DNA from: Clonostachys chloroleuca
Taxonomy: Eukaryota > Ascomycota > Sordariomycetes > Hypocreales > Bionectriaceae
Direction of reading: 5' to 3'
Assembly (NCBI GenBank): GCA_037952775.1
Contig: JBANAY010000004.1
Span: forward strand, 1,550,001-1,614,000
Length of the DNA stretch: 64,000 nt
Below, piece after piece: positions 21,250 through 33,443 of the stretch. Each line of letters begins with the position of its first letter. Within the stretch, counting starts at the first letter, position 1. Made by a program: the position numbers and the translations under genes. Below the pieces are notes generated by a model that was given only the letters and a program-made list of their open reading frames with translations, was not told the DNA's origin and made no database searches.

Positions 21250-24200
21250 ATGTCTCTGTCACTCCTCGCCCGGGGAGCTCTCACGGGTGGCTTCGGTGCT
21301 CTGAACGGTTACTGGGTTGGTGGCAACCTTTTCATCATTACTGCCGGGATCGCTCCAGTGAGAACTAACATGTCTTGATCATATAGGGTCAATATAGCGA
21401 TGATCGACTGAGCCACTATTGCGACACAGGAATTGAGTATGTGACTCTGAGCTTTGTGAACAAGGCGCCAGAACACAGTGCATCTGGTTACCCTGGTACG
21501 AATTTCGCTGGACACTGTTGGGCTGGAACATACAAGAACAAGGACAATGTCACCTCGGAGCTGCTCAGCGAATGCTACTATATGAAGCAGGATATCAACT
21601 ACTGCAAGTCGAAAGGTGTTAAGGTTCTGCTCGCCATTGGTGGCGTTTACAACACTGGCGACAGCAACTATGCGGTTTCGACCGAGCAGAATGGCGAGGA
21701 TTTTGCAGATTTCCTGTACAGCGCATTTGGCCCGTATAAGAAGTCTTGGGATGGACCTAGACCTTTCGACGCCAGTACTGACGACCACACTTCTGTTGAC
21801 GGATTTGATTTTGATATCGAAGCCACCTTGGGTAAGTACCGGCTCTCTCCTGGTGATTAAAGAGTCCCGTTTCCGGTTATTGCATATTTCACTGTGTCAA
21901 TGAGCGACACAGAGAATGGGTTATACATTTGGGGGACGCCCTCACTGCTTTGTGATTGAATCAGTTCCTAACATATGGCAGACAACAAGCCTTATATCAG
22001 CATGATTGAGAAATTCCGCAGCCTTGACTCCTCTCTGATGATTACCGGAGCACCTCAGTGCCCCTCCGCGGCTCCTTATTTTGACATGCAAGAGATGATC
22101 CAGAAAGCAAAGTTCGACGCTCTGTTTGTGCAGTTCTACAATAATGACAACAACTGCAATACTAACGACAAGTTCAACTACGATGATTGGATCAACATTG
22201 TTGACTCTAGTGACAAGAGCCAGAGCGCCAAGATCTTCATTGGTCTTCCTGCGAGCAGCGACGCGGCTTTTGCAGGCTACATTGACCCCTCAGCAGTTAA
22301 GGACCTGGTGTGCCGCGTTAAGGATAAGAAGCATTTCGGTGGTATCTCGCTGTGGGATCTGACTCGTGGCGCGACGAACGTCGTTGGCGGAAAGACTTTC
22401 AACCAGCACGTTCAAGAGGCTCTGAAGTATGGATGTGACCCGGTTCCTTCAACTGTTTCAACTACTCCCGCCGCCTCATCGACCCCAGTTTCATCCTCGT
22501 CTGTCTCGTCGACCCCTACACCGGTTTCCTTGGCCTCAACAACCTCTGCTCCAGCTTCATCGACGCCGGCTTCGTCAATCCCTCCGACGCCTTCAGCACC
22601 TGTTTCTACTCCAGTCTCATCCGCAGGAAGCACTACCCCAGGAACCACTGGAGCTTCTACGAGTCAGTCATCCGCCGCATCTAGCACACCGTCATCTAGC
22701 ATTGCTGCTTCCGCGAGCACCCCGGAATCGAGCACTCCCTCGTCGACTGCTGCCGCTGCATCGGGTGCTGGAGCTTCTGGAACTCCATCATCTAGCGCAA
22801 CTCCTTCTGCCAGCGAAACTCCATCAGCGGCCGCCAGCAATTCAGCCAGTGAAACTCCTTCAGCTAACATCACTCCATCATCCAACGTTACCCCTTCGGC
22901 TGGTACCACTTCCTCAGCAAGCGGAACCCCTTCAGACAACAGTACGCCTTCTGCTAGCGTAACCCCCTCGGATAGCAATACGCCTTCTGCGAGTGTGACT
23001 CCTTCAAACAGCAACGTTTCTTCGACTAGTGAAACCCCTTCTGCAAGCGCCACTCCTACAATCAATTCTACTCCTTCTGCTAGCGAGACTCCCTTGTCTG
23101 GTGGAACATCTTCAGCTGTTAGCACGCCTTCAGCAACTGAGTCTCCCTCTGCTAGCGAAACCCCCTCATCTAGCGGAACCCCTCCAGTTGTTAATACTCC
23201 TTCGACAACCGAGACTCCGTCAGCCAGCAAAACTCCTTCCTTTAGCAGCACTCCCTCCGCTGGCGAAACCCCCTCATCCAGCGGAATCCTTTCCTCTGGC
23301 GGAACTCCTTCAGCAACCGCGACCCCATCAGCAGCCGAGACTTCTTCAGCAACCGAAACTCTTTCCGTTGGCGAAACTCCCCTTGCTACTCCTACCGATG
23401 GCGCTTCTTCTGCTGGTGTCACACCTTCGAATAATGCTACGCCTTCAGGCAATGCCACACCTTCGGCTGATGGAACCCCTTCAGCTAGCAACACTCCTTC
23501 AGTTAGTGCTGCGACTTCAGTCGGTGAAACTCTTTCAACAACTATCCCTACCACTTCAGTCGTTGAAACCCCCTCTGTTGTTGAGACTCCCACTTCCGGC
23601 GAAACTCCTTCGGCCAACGCTACCCCTTCGTTTGTTGCCACACCTTCGGCCAGCAACACTCCTTCAGTTAGTGTTGCAACTTCAGCCGGTGAAACTCCAT
23701 CAGCCACTGTTACACCTTCAGTCGTTGAAACCCCTTCTTTCGTCGAGACTCCTACATCTGACGAAACTCCTTCTGTGAGCGAAACCGGTACCCCTTCAGC
23801 CGGGAACTCTCAATCGACCGGTACTCCTTCAGCTGGCAACACGCCCTCGGCTAGTGCTATTCCCTCAAGTGGTGTCACTCCTTCAGCTACCACAGGTGCC
23901 TCAACCAGCAGCACCTTTTCATCAGCCATTGGAACACCTTCGGCTACATTTGACCCGGCTCTTTCCTCCACAACTGGCCCAAGCACACCTGGAGCGTCAA
24001 CTCAAGTTAGCACGGGAGCCAGCGATTTTGGCTCTGCTTCATCGACATTGTCCTGGTCCAACTCTACCATGACAACACAAAACACGGCACCGGTCAGCCA
24101 ATCTACGGGGTTTCTCTCATCAGCAGGATCTTCATCCGCCAGCGGCACTGCGTCAACCAATACTCAAGGCGGTATTGCACCCACCAACACTCAAGGCGGC

Positions 24201-25028
24201 CCTTCCTCTACGCTGCTCGGGTCTAGTTCCACAGCTTTAGCCGGAAGCGGTGCTGCTTCCAGTATGACTACCGGGCAGGTTTCAACTAGTACCGGTGGCG
24301 GCTCTATCAACAACGGTGGCCAGAATGGCAATGCGGGTTCAACGGCAGCCGGCGCAACCAAGACGGCCGCAGGCTCGGCCACCACACAGGCCAGTGGTCC
24401 TGCTACTACTCAGCCACCCCAAGGCTCGAACGGCTGGACAACGAGCACTGTATTCGCTACCACAGTCAGAACCATTACTAGCTGCCCAGTGTACGTTGAC
24501 TGCCCCAAGGGTGGTTATGTCACCACTGAGACTATTGCGCTGTACACCACAGTCTGCCCCATCACCCAGACGGGAGGCGTGCCGCTGACGCAGCCAACTG
24601 GCCAACCCACTGCCCCCTCATCAAAGCAATCCGGAGGCAGTGCCCTAGTTCAGACAAGAACTGGTGGCAGCAACGCTCCGCAACCGACTCAGCCCACTGT
24701 GGTCAATGGCCCTGCCACAAGCAACGCGGCTAATAATGGCGGCAATGCAGGCCAGAGCAGAACCCAGACTCAAGCCCAGACCCAAACTCAGACTCAGAGC
24801 CAGGGTGCGGCATCAAGCAGCCAGACTGCTCCCACAGTCCTTCCCTCTGTTTCAGGCTTCAAGACAACCGTCGTTCTGCAACTTGCTCCAAGCTCTACAA
24901 CCGCCACCACCACTGCCAGCCAGAAGGTCAGCACCACCGCTGCACCAGCCAAGGCGGGTGCTTCCAATCTGGCCGCCGGGCTCGGAGGAATCGTGCTGGT
25001 CATGTGCCTTCAGTTGCTCGCCCTGTAA
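21250..25028 (+). CDS. GH18 chitinase with Ser/Thr-rich stalk and GPI signal
   Basis: Endochitinase of glycoside hydrolase family 18 (plant class III-like fungal group), hydrolysing beta-1,4-GlcNAc polymers during wall remodelling. Three exons, 21250-21315, 21387-21831 and 21982-25028, give 1185 aa. Residues about 20-322 form the catalytic domain: NGYWGQYSDD at the start, VLLAIGG, and the complete active-site motif DGFDFDIE (DxxDxDxE) with the catalytic Glu. Exon 3 begins right after it. Residues about 325-980 are a very long repeat region of roughly ten-residue TPSASxTPS-like units, surely O-glycosylated. Near residue 985 is a wall-protein module (TSTVFATTVRTITSCP ... CPITQ) with spaced cysteines. 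The last 25 residues are hydrophobic after a small-residue site (AGASNL), fitting a GPI anchor. The N-terminal signal (MSLSLLARGALTGGFGALNG) is weak for a secreted protein, so a missed upstream exon is possible. Confidence 0.93.
22440..23930 (+). repeat. Minisatellite encoding TPSAS-type repeats
   Basis: Degenerate tandem repeat inside the chitinase gene, mostly 24-30 bp units encoding Thr-Pro-Ser-Ala-Ser/Asn-x variants. It stays in frame throughout its length. The units are diverged, which points to an old array rather than recent expansion. The opposite strand is also open over much of it, purely because of the repeat. Confidence 0.85.
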
Positions 25029-25672
25029 AATTGATGGTATGAATTTGGTGTTTTGAATATTCTTAATTTTTGGGTTTCATGTTTATCCTAGATGGTTTCC
25101 ACTTTCACACATGCGGGTGGTACTTTATATTCCTCAGCCAAGAATAATGCAATTTATCTGTTCATCTATTATGTTATTCCGAGTAATCAAAATGACTGTC
25201 AGACTCTTTGGTTTAGCCAAGTGATGTGAAAATTTTTTGGTGTGTTAAGAGACGAGGTTCATATCTACTTTTGGCACTAACGGCTTTTCTTCGTGGGACT
25301 GATTGGTTGATTAAAACCTCTGTTTTCAATTTAAGACGGTTACTTCTAAATGTGTGATGATTCGATATCCAATTTCGGCATTTAATTTATATGAAACTTC
25401 TTCTATCGCGATCACTCAGTGGGGGCACTTCTTTACTGGCAAGCTGATGACATGGTAGGTCAGCCCGTTGACCCATAAATACCTCTTGTTTTCTAGTCAA
25501 CACAGGCTTAAAAAGGGTATAACAACAGACCGCAGACGTCAACTTCTGAACTTTCTGGTGTATTTAGGCTACTATTCCCTGCTGGGCCCTATGGTCTGAC
25601 TTACATGTCACTCAGCTAAGCTCCCCTTCGCGTTCATAAGCTTTACTCAACCACACCGCTCTTCACACCAAC
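25029..25672. other. Intergenic, AT-rich
   Basis: Chitinase 3' flank and promoter of the next gene; nothing else is seen. Confidence 0.6.
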
Positions 25673-27117
25673 ATGTCAACAGACACAGCTACGGCACGAG
25701 CCATGGCGTTGCCCGAGATATTATCCGAGGTCTTCGCTATTCTCCATGGCCAGGAGGACTTTTTTAGTCTAGCTACGGCAGCTCGAGCAAACAGTCTATG
25801 GTTTGCTTACGCGACTGATATTCTGTGGAGCCAGGTCAAAGGCGATGCCATCACCAGCATCGCCAACATCGCCGATAGTCGTCGACAGTTATACGCTTCC
25901 AAGGTCGAGGGTATCACATTTGATGGCAACAAACGTGACATGCCAACAACAGACTTTCGCGACCTTCGTTTCAATAAGATCAAGTCAATTGACTTTAATG
26001 TTTACTGGCTCCCGCAGGGCAGCGCACAGTTAATCAAACCATATATCCAACCAAGCCTGGAAAGTTTCGTTTTTTACGGCGAAGATTTTGTTGACGAGAT
26101 ACTCCTTCAGCTCCATTCCACGTGCCACCGTCTTCAGGTGCTCCTCATAGACAACACGGAAATGGATTTCAGGACTCCAAAACTCACCGGGGAGACGCTT
26201 TTCAGACTCATTTCTCAAACAAGAACACTCCGCGACCTGAGTCTTTGCTGCGGGGGTCTCTCGGATGAGCTCTTCTTTTGTGTTTCGGGACTAGAAAACC
26301 TATCCGCACTGAGCTGGTGCGATGACTTAACGCCGGAGTTGCTATCGAGGACTATCACCCAGAACCCGGACCATTTTCTCTCTCTCGATTCGTTCTCCAT
26401 GCCATATGCGCTCTCATCCATATCTGTGTCTTATATTGCCACGATGCTCCCCAATCTCACCAAAATACGTTTGGGATTTGGAGAAGATGAATATGATATG
26501 CTGACACCGCTTTCGACAATAGAAAACTTGACTCAGCTCGAATGCGCATTCCATTGCAATGCCTCGTTCTCCGCACCACAAGTACTGTCCCTTAAAGCCC
26601 TTGGCAAGCTAACAAAGCTATCTATTGGGTTTGGGATGAGCTGTGAACGCCTTGATATGACAAGCCCGTTCGGTGATGCAGAGTTCCACGAGATGATATC
26701 CGCACTCCCTGGTCTGCAGTATCTGCAGATGGATTTCAAGTGTGATCTCACCGCTGCAGCGCTGTTGTCTCTCTCGGCATGCCCCAAACTTGACCACTTT
26801 TCCATGCGAAGGGGACTCCGTTGCGATCTGAGGTCTTTGCTGGCCCAGGCCGGGGAAGAGCCCCTACACCCGCATTTGGGAACACTCTACCTGGCGCGGA
26901 TTTCGACAGACAGCACCAAGTATGCGGGACTAAAATCTTCAACTACACAGCCTGTTTTACTAATGTATGAATCTCTAGCTATACGCCTATATCTGCTCGT
27001 GACTTGGCTTGTCAAATCATAAGGTATTTTCCGAAGTTGGGGGATTTCGATGTTGAAGATTGCGATAGGCGTGATGGCCGCGTTGTTGACGAGTTTTGGA
27101 ACGTGGCCGCACACTAG
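25673..27117 (+). CDS. F-box/leucine-rich-repeat-like protein
   Basis: Probable substrate-recognition subunit of an SCF ubiquitin ligase. Two exons, 25673-26919 and 26979-27117, joined by a 59-nt intron (GTATGC, TTACTAAT branch region, CTAG), give 461 aa. The N-terminus has an F-box-like helix (MALPEILSEVFAIL followed by SLATAARANSLWFAYATDILW). The rest is a series of irregular leucine-rich repeats (LRDLSLCCGGLS, LTKIRLGFGED, LTKLSIGFGMSC, LQYLQMDF, LDHFSMRRGL). If the intron is ignored the frame ends in 34 residues of unrelated sequence; splicing gives SARDLACQIIRYFPKLGDFDVEDC, which fits an LRR end. The target protein cannot be told. Such F-box genes are abundant and fast-evolving in filamentous fungi. 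Confidence 0.82.
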
Positions 27118-29630
27118 ATGTAGTTAATCTCTCAGGGCTCTGCAATTCGCAGGTCCAAAGCCACAAACGCGCCTCTTGCGGTCAAGGAAGCAACCAAGGT
27201 CACATGACCGCACCTGTAGCTAGAAATAACCCTCCGGGACCCCGTAGAGGCCGGTCAGATCAGTCAATTCAATCGACCCTCCTTCCTTGACCCCTGCGAG
27301 ACCCCTGCGAGCCGGCTGTTGCAGGCTGCGTGGTTCAACAATGAAGAGTCTCAGAGCCGTACTTCTTGAAGGCGGCTGTAACTACGAACAAGAGCTTTAA
27401 ACCGTCAATACGCAACGCTCTTTGTAACACGAAGCTGCGCAAGATGTAAGCTAGTTCGATATCTTTGAAAAGTGCGCACGACTGGGATGCCTTTGAACAC
27501 GCTGTGCTCGTCAAGGCAGCTACTGAAAACATCCTTCATCTTATCCAATTCGTAAATGCAGATGAGTTTAGTAACCTCCGGCGTATCCGACCAACGATAC
27601 CGGAATAATCGCAATTTGATACAAAGCGAAAGTTGAGATTGCGGACCAAAATAATAAAACGAGCTTCGTACGAGGAGAACAGCCCGCAAAGGCATTTACT
27701 TAACTTCTTAACAAAGACAAGGAGGCCTATAGGGTCGAACAAACCCGCTATCGCACTTTGCTAACTGATTTCCGCGGAGAAGCTGACGGAATTCGCAATG
27801 TTCTCACTTGGATAAGTGACCACATTAGCCTTCATACATTCAAACCTGTGCCCCTGCCTTAGTCAAACCTGACGAAGGGGATAACCTTTACCTCTTCGTT
27901 GATAACTTACGAACGGCGTGCGGTATAACTGATGCCCAAAGGCACAAACGAGCGCGAGATACATATTTCGAGACTCTGAGTGAAGCCGAGAGTACAAAGA
28001 CCGATTGGCAGAAATGTGTTATAAATTGGAAACATACGATCATGATCGCAAGGCTCCGAAAGGTCGCAACAACCCTGATATCGCTCGAGTAGTTCAATGA
28101 CCTCGAGCGGCACCTGAATTCGAGGTTCAAAATTCTATCACGAACAGTAAAAAGCGAGAACAAAGCTGCGATAATTAACGGCTCGTACGAACCGGCTGCG
28201 TTCAGCACAGCGTTCAGGGACGAGATCATAATAATAAAGTCTAACGAAGAAACCCGAGCCGAAGGAGAAGAAAGAAGAGAAGTCTCCAACAGATGAATAG
28301 AGCTTCTTTCAATCAAACAAGCTTGGAGCAGATAAAACGAGTCTGTGATTCAACCTATCCAGCCCACGCATCTGAGGCACTGACAGAACCCTCTGGCCAA
28401 GGATGAAAAATTCCTAGCCGGGACCACGTCAGGAAATAATTATCAAGGCCCGAAGTACATGAACCGCTCTCGAACCCTAAGACCGAGAGGCTTAGACGAG
28501 AGAAGTGAAGGGCAATGATCGTTAGACTTGTCTTAGGTGAGTGCAAACCTGGAAGGCTTCATAGTTCAAAACCCCTGCTTCCAAGCCGTACAAGAAAAGA
28601 AAGCTGCAACAGCTCGAAAATGCAGTTCAAACCTCTGTTTTCTCATTGATGTAATTTTGGGACTGCTTTAGTTCTAGTCTACTTTCTTCATCACAAGCAG
28701 TGGTACTTGCCTTTGAAGCTGTTGTTGTCAACAATAGAAGCAAAATAATGAAGCTCTCTCAATGACTGATACAAGAGTCAAGATGCGTGAGAAAAGAATC
28801 CTTGGTTTTAAACCCCAAGGACTTCATTGACCATGAAAATGTGCCACAACAGACTGAGGAGAAGAGAGCATCGCGACGTAAATAATCCTTATCTAATTCT
28901 TTGGGCGCGCACAAAATTCTCAAGTCCTGCCAATGGAACACTTTTCTCACATACACACCTCTTCGCTCTTTCGATTTCCGGCTCACTCACCAAGGCGGAA
29001 ACATACCCTTCACCAAGCTGCTAGTTCCTTCGTAAAATGCGAGGTACTGTTGTACCTGTTGTGGATGGGGCAACTGTAGCTGCCCTGCGGCATTTCCCCA
29101 TCTGTGGTTCGCTTTCAGCTGCGATCAAATCCATATGCAGGGGAGTCGGAGCGAACGACGGAGGTGGTCTCGACAAGGCTGAGCTGATGCTCCTAGAGTC
29201 CCCTCCCTGTTCTAAAAAATCCAGATTCTGGAATCCATTTGGCGATAGTGCCCCTTTTTGGGAGATTCTGACCACCATTTCAACCCATTGTCCATTGACC
29301 ATCAACCAAGCGATTTGCCAGCCTTATTGCAATGGTGGGGTGGTTTGAGGGGCGAATATTCAGCTTGGGAGGAATTATTGCTGTTGTTGCATGGGGTGTG
29401 CTGACTGCATGGCGATCTGTCAGCCGCAAGTTGTATCGAGAGGCGTTCAGACGAAGTCCAAGTAGGTTTGGATGACCATTAATCACACCCTGGTGATTGG
29501 TAATACACAGCTCAATTGCAGCCTTCTTGTGGTTGCAAGTACTTATCCAAGATGGCAGTACGCATCCTACAGCCCAGGCTGGTTCCGGCCGCAACTTCAA
29601 ACCAACGACTGACCTTTGGTCCTTATTCCA
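27118..29630. other. Decayed intergenic region with a retroelement relic
   Basis: 2.5 kb with no intact gene. It starts with a small direct duplication (GACCCCTGCGA twice, about 27290-27311). The central part carries a gag-like relic, annotated separately. The right part (28660-29630) holds only short frames on both strands and the leader of the CorA-like gene. Confidence 0.5.
27420..28310 (+). pseudogene. Possible Ty1/copia-type gag relic
   Basis: The plus strand shows coding-like stretches broken by stops and frame changes. About 27447-27600 reads LKSAHDWDAFEHAVLVKAA..., resembling the start of fungal retroelement gag proteins (a leucine, then DWDxW/F and an alpha-helical stretch, then a proline-rich P-x-x-P spacer). 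About 27860-28300 reads LVKPDEGDNLYLFVDNLR, then YFETLSEAESTKTDWQKC, one in-frame stop (TAG near 28090), and FNDLERHLNSRFKIL, consistent with the helical middle of gag. A weak C/H arrangement (CDSTYPAH) follows near 28350. No LTR, reverse transcriptase or integrase was found. The identification rests on pattern recall only; decayed host coding sequence is an alternative. Confidence 0.4.
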
Positions 29631-32600
29631 ATGGCTGAACCTCGTCACTGTATCAGTGCGGAGCTGCATGATAGACAAGACGGGAAGGAGAGACAGAAAT
29701 TCTCGTCAACGACGGTAGACACTACCAAAGTAGCCAATCATGTCGCACATTTCTTTGGATGCCTCGAGATCTGCGAGAGAGAGGTCTATTTCAAAGCTCT
29801 ACCCAAAAATGAGCAGAACCAAATAGAGAACGAATTGCGCCGAGTTCGAAGACTGAAGGGCTTTGTCGCAACTACACCTGGGTGTGGTGGAACGCCAACA
29901 GCGAACGGAAACTCACCAGGTCCCAAAGGCGCCGACCAGCTTTGCCTTGTGCGAAATGTCAATGAAAGTATGAAAGCATGGCGAGCGGGTCGAAAAGGGC
30001 AGATCAATACGGAGTTGAGGATTGGCAGACGACGACATTGCGACTGCCCGGATAAGGCCGAGGACACCTTCGACCCAATCAAGGAATATACCCATACGAA
30101 TGGCCGCGTGGTTGAGAACGGGCATCCTCCTGGAATCAACCACGGTAATGGTGTGCCAAATGGGACGCCAATTGATCATCAAGACCAAGGTGGTTCACAA
30201 CAGAAAGAGACATCCACACCATATGACCCGGACAAAGATATCAATGGTTACCTTATGGAATTCAAGTTGCAAAATCCCACAGATTCAAGCCCAGGCTCTT
30301 ATGTTCGAGATGACCCAAACCTTGACAATGGTACTTCAACTGGTTCCTCGAGAGCAGAAGAGGAGCGTATATGGAAAGGCAGTTTCCCAGGCCGAAAAGC
30401 TGCTATGCACGACCTTGTAGGAAAACCATCCAAAGACCAGCACGCTTCCAACTTCCTCCAGCGCAATATCAAAATGGACCACTTGAGATATCTACATTTC
30501 CCCGCAAACAACATGAAGGTCAGTAATATGATACACAATCACCCGTCGCATTTTGAGCATTAATTATGAGGTCTTGTGCTGATCAATATTTTGGAACCAG
30601 TGGGTCGAGGTATGAAACCCTTTCGTCTGTGTTATCTAGGTACGACGCTCATTCTATTTATCTAGGACGTCATGTCGCTCTATTTCAGAGATTCCGAGAC
30701 CGGCTCCGAGCAAAATACGAACCACAAGAGACGGACACCGTCAAACACGGTGCTTCGAAACGAGTATTGGAAGGGTCGAATGCATGGGAGCCATGAATCC
30801 TCCATTCACGCGAGACACCTTCGCCCCCTTTGTGAGCTGGTCTCCTCTAGTAAGCGGGAACTCTATTGGGAAGGACTGTGCAAATATAAGCTGTCTAGAC
30901 TGACACTCTACCTATAGATCCAGAGGAGGCCGAACAGTCTCCAAGAAATGTAGTTCTTTTTGTATGTCGGCGGCTACTCTCCTTTCTAGGATATTTACTA
31001 ACTGTCAATAGATGCCTATACTTCACTGGGATACCGACCGAAAGGCCCAGACTTTCTCTAAAGTGATTGATAGTCTTGTTGGGAAACACAATCTGGAGAT
31101 CGAACAAGGCGAATGGGAAGCAGCAGAACTTCGAAGAAAGGACAGAATGCTCGGCCCATCAAGCCCCTCGAAGCAGTTGAAGATGCCAAGAAGATGGGAC
31201 ACAATTCGAAACATTGACACGCTGCCCGGTGCGGTGATGGCGTATTCAAAAAAGTACCCGCTCAGAAAATCCAAGAATCTCAAGCTGACAAGAGACAAGT
31301 TCGGCCGGCTCTTGTTTTCTAAGAAGCCTCTGGCACAGCTCCTCTACGATGCCTCCAGGTTAGTTGAAGAGATGGACAATTACAGGGACAAGATGATGCT
31401 GGAGAAGTATCTGTATCACGAATCCCCCATGCACCCTCGACGGACCCTCGATCAAGCGTACTACCATTCGGTAAAAAGTACCAGGAATAGGGACCGCGAC
31501 CAGGTTGTGTACCGAGAAACTACGCCCAGGGAAGATGCACTTCACCAATGGAAAACCGAGGGGGCAAGGTCCACTGGAACTGCCATGAAAGGGGCGACTT
31601 CCCGAAGACGAACCTGACGTCTTTCGAGGTTCCAAACTTAGACGCGAGAAGGTATACGATTCTTAATAGGCGATGCCACGAGTGTGCGTCTGCCAAACGC
31701 CACACGGAGAATTGGAAGGGAGATATAAAATGTCCGCCGGTGGACCTGGATACCTCCGAGGATGAAGCACAGCTAGATGACAGCAGTAGCCAGAAAGACC
31801 CTGACAGACATCGGTGCAAGTTCTGCAAGTCTGAAGTATTCGGATGCAGCTGTAGACCTATCCGGATCCGCAACGAGGACGGGGAGTTGGTGGAACTGGG
31901 CCCCGACTCGGCATCGGCGGGGGGTCTGAGGTGCCCTCGATGCCTCGAAAACATTCGAAAACTATCAAGACTGATCATGGTGGACCAGCTCTGGATGTGG
32001 ATCTTGGATGAAAACACCATTCTCACCTTCTTTCCAAAGAGATACGGTGTGAACAAGCAAGACGCATCAGGGGTACACAAGTCCATTCGTGAGCGTGTAG
32101 AAAGGGCCAGAAGCAACCAAATCAAGACTGTTTACGACTTGGCACTCATCATTCTCAATGAATGCACAAGAACGATATTCGATGAAACAAAGACCAAGGA
32201 TAGGCGACCGGCTGTTCTCGACATATTTTCAAGGGCGATTGGCCGTGTCGTATGTGTCCCCATTAACCCCTTGAAATAATTCCGCTTGTTGGTTTGGACT
32301 GACGTTTATGTGATAAGACACACAAACAAACTCTTGCCTTCAATCACATGTGGGAGTCAGCAGAGAAGCTTCGCCGCGTTTCGCTTGCGCCTGACTCCCA
32401 CCAGCATGCGAATCTCTCGGAGCTTCATATCCCTCTTCTCAACATCACACCGGAGGGAATGCTTCAGAGAGAGATCAGGGACATTCTAGATGAGCTTGAA
32501 ATAATGCTACACCTCGTGAATGAACAGAAGCGAGTCATCGAGAAATTTATAGCCAATGTTAGCACTATAATCGGCGATGGTAAGGATGGCGCCCAAACTA

Positions 32601-33443
32601 TAGGCTCCGACAAGCCAAATCCATCTCAATGGTTTGAAAAATCAGCAACGAGGCTGTTGGCAGACACGGACAGCCGCCTTCGAGAGTTGGAAGGGTTGAA
32701 GGGGAGTGCTATTAGCACTTCAGAAGGGGTGAGTTCTCCTATTATCCAATTCATTCAACGGAATAGCATGCTGATAGTGACAAAGCTCGATTATCTCTTG
32801 TCTCTGAAGCAGCAACAAGCCAGCATCATCCAAGCTTGGCAATCAATCAGACATGGGGAAGAGGCAGTCAAGCAAGGACGTGCGATTATGGTGTTCACCA
32901 CGATGACAATCCTTTTTGTAAGTGATTATCCCAGGTTGGCGTCCTTTGTCTAATAATTTCAGCTTCCGGCCGCATTTATTGCTGGAGTGTTTGGCATGAA
33001 CAATCCGGAATTGGATCCAGACCCTACGAGGAATAAGAAACCGGTCCCAATAGCTTTCCAGCTACAAATCATGTGTGAGTGAGCCTTTCCCGCGAATTTG
33101 AGCATCTACTGACATGGTGGTGCTAGTTGGTGTCACGGCTGGCATCATCCTGCTCGTCTGCATTCTCGCATTCAGCGCATTCGTACGGACATTCCTTTGG
33201 TCCATATACCGCGAGGGAACTACGTGGATACTCATAAGATTTGGTATCTATCGGTTCTGGCTGCGATGGGGCCAGAATTGGAGCAGTGCCAACCGTTGGA
33301 AAGTCACAGAGTACAAAGTCAGGGAGCAGAAATCAAACGAGAGGAGTGCGGTGCGGAAACGATTTGCGCGAGAGGTGGAAGCTACCAAGCACCTTATGGC
33401 TATTCGGGAGATGAAGAAGGCTCGCCGCAAGGCAGATGTATGA
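29631..33443 (+). CDS. CorA-like Mg2+ transporter-family protein, apparent frameshift
   Basis: Large filamentous-fungal member of the CorA superfamily. Exons: 29631-30518, 30601-30609, 30666-30849, 30918-30961, 31012-32249, 32318-32917, 32963-33074, 33127-33443. The second exon is only 9 nt (Trp-Val-Glu), yielding NNMKWVEDVMSLYF, a conserved stretch of this family as I recall it. Conserved landmarks: MVDQLWMWILDENTI, KRYGVNKQD, AVKQGRAIMVFTTMTILF, and the CorA signature Gly-Met-Asn (VFGMNNPEL) between two C-terminal membrane spans. A Cys-rich region (RCKFCKSEVFGCSC ... RCPRCLENIRK) precedes them. Within exon 5 the frame changes: the first part runs to a stop at 31617, the second part is open in the next frame from 31548. 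One extra G in the GGGGG run at 31560-31564 would join them. So this copy is either broken or has an assembly error. The start is the first ATG in the frame; an upstream exon is possible. Confidence 0.8.

Noticed and set aside
22664..23707. 347-codon minus-strand open frame with VAEGVS-type repeats
   Set aside because: It is the reverse reading of the chitinase TPSAS repeat; an in-frame tandem repeat opens the opposite strand automatically.
31548..32279. A separate gene starting at the ATG at 31548
   Set aside because: Its content continues the CorA-like protein without a promoter or start context, and one base in a G-run links it to the upstream frame.
32726..32778. Possible 49-nt intron starting GTGAGT in the CorA-like gene
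   Set aside because: Removing it shifts the frame away from the conserved downstream residues, whereas the unspliced frame is open.
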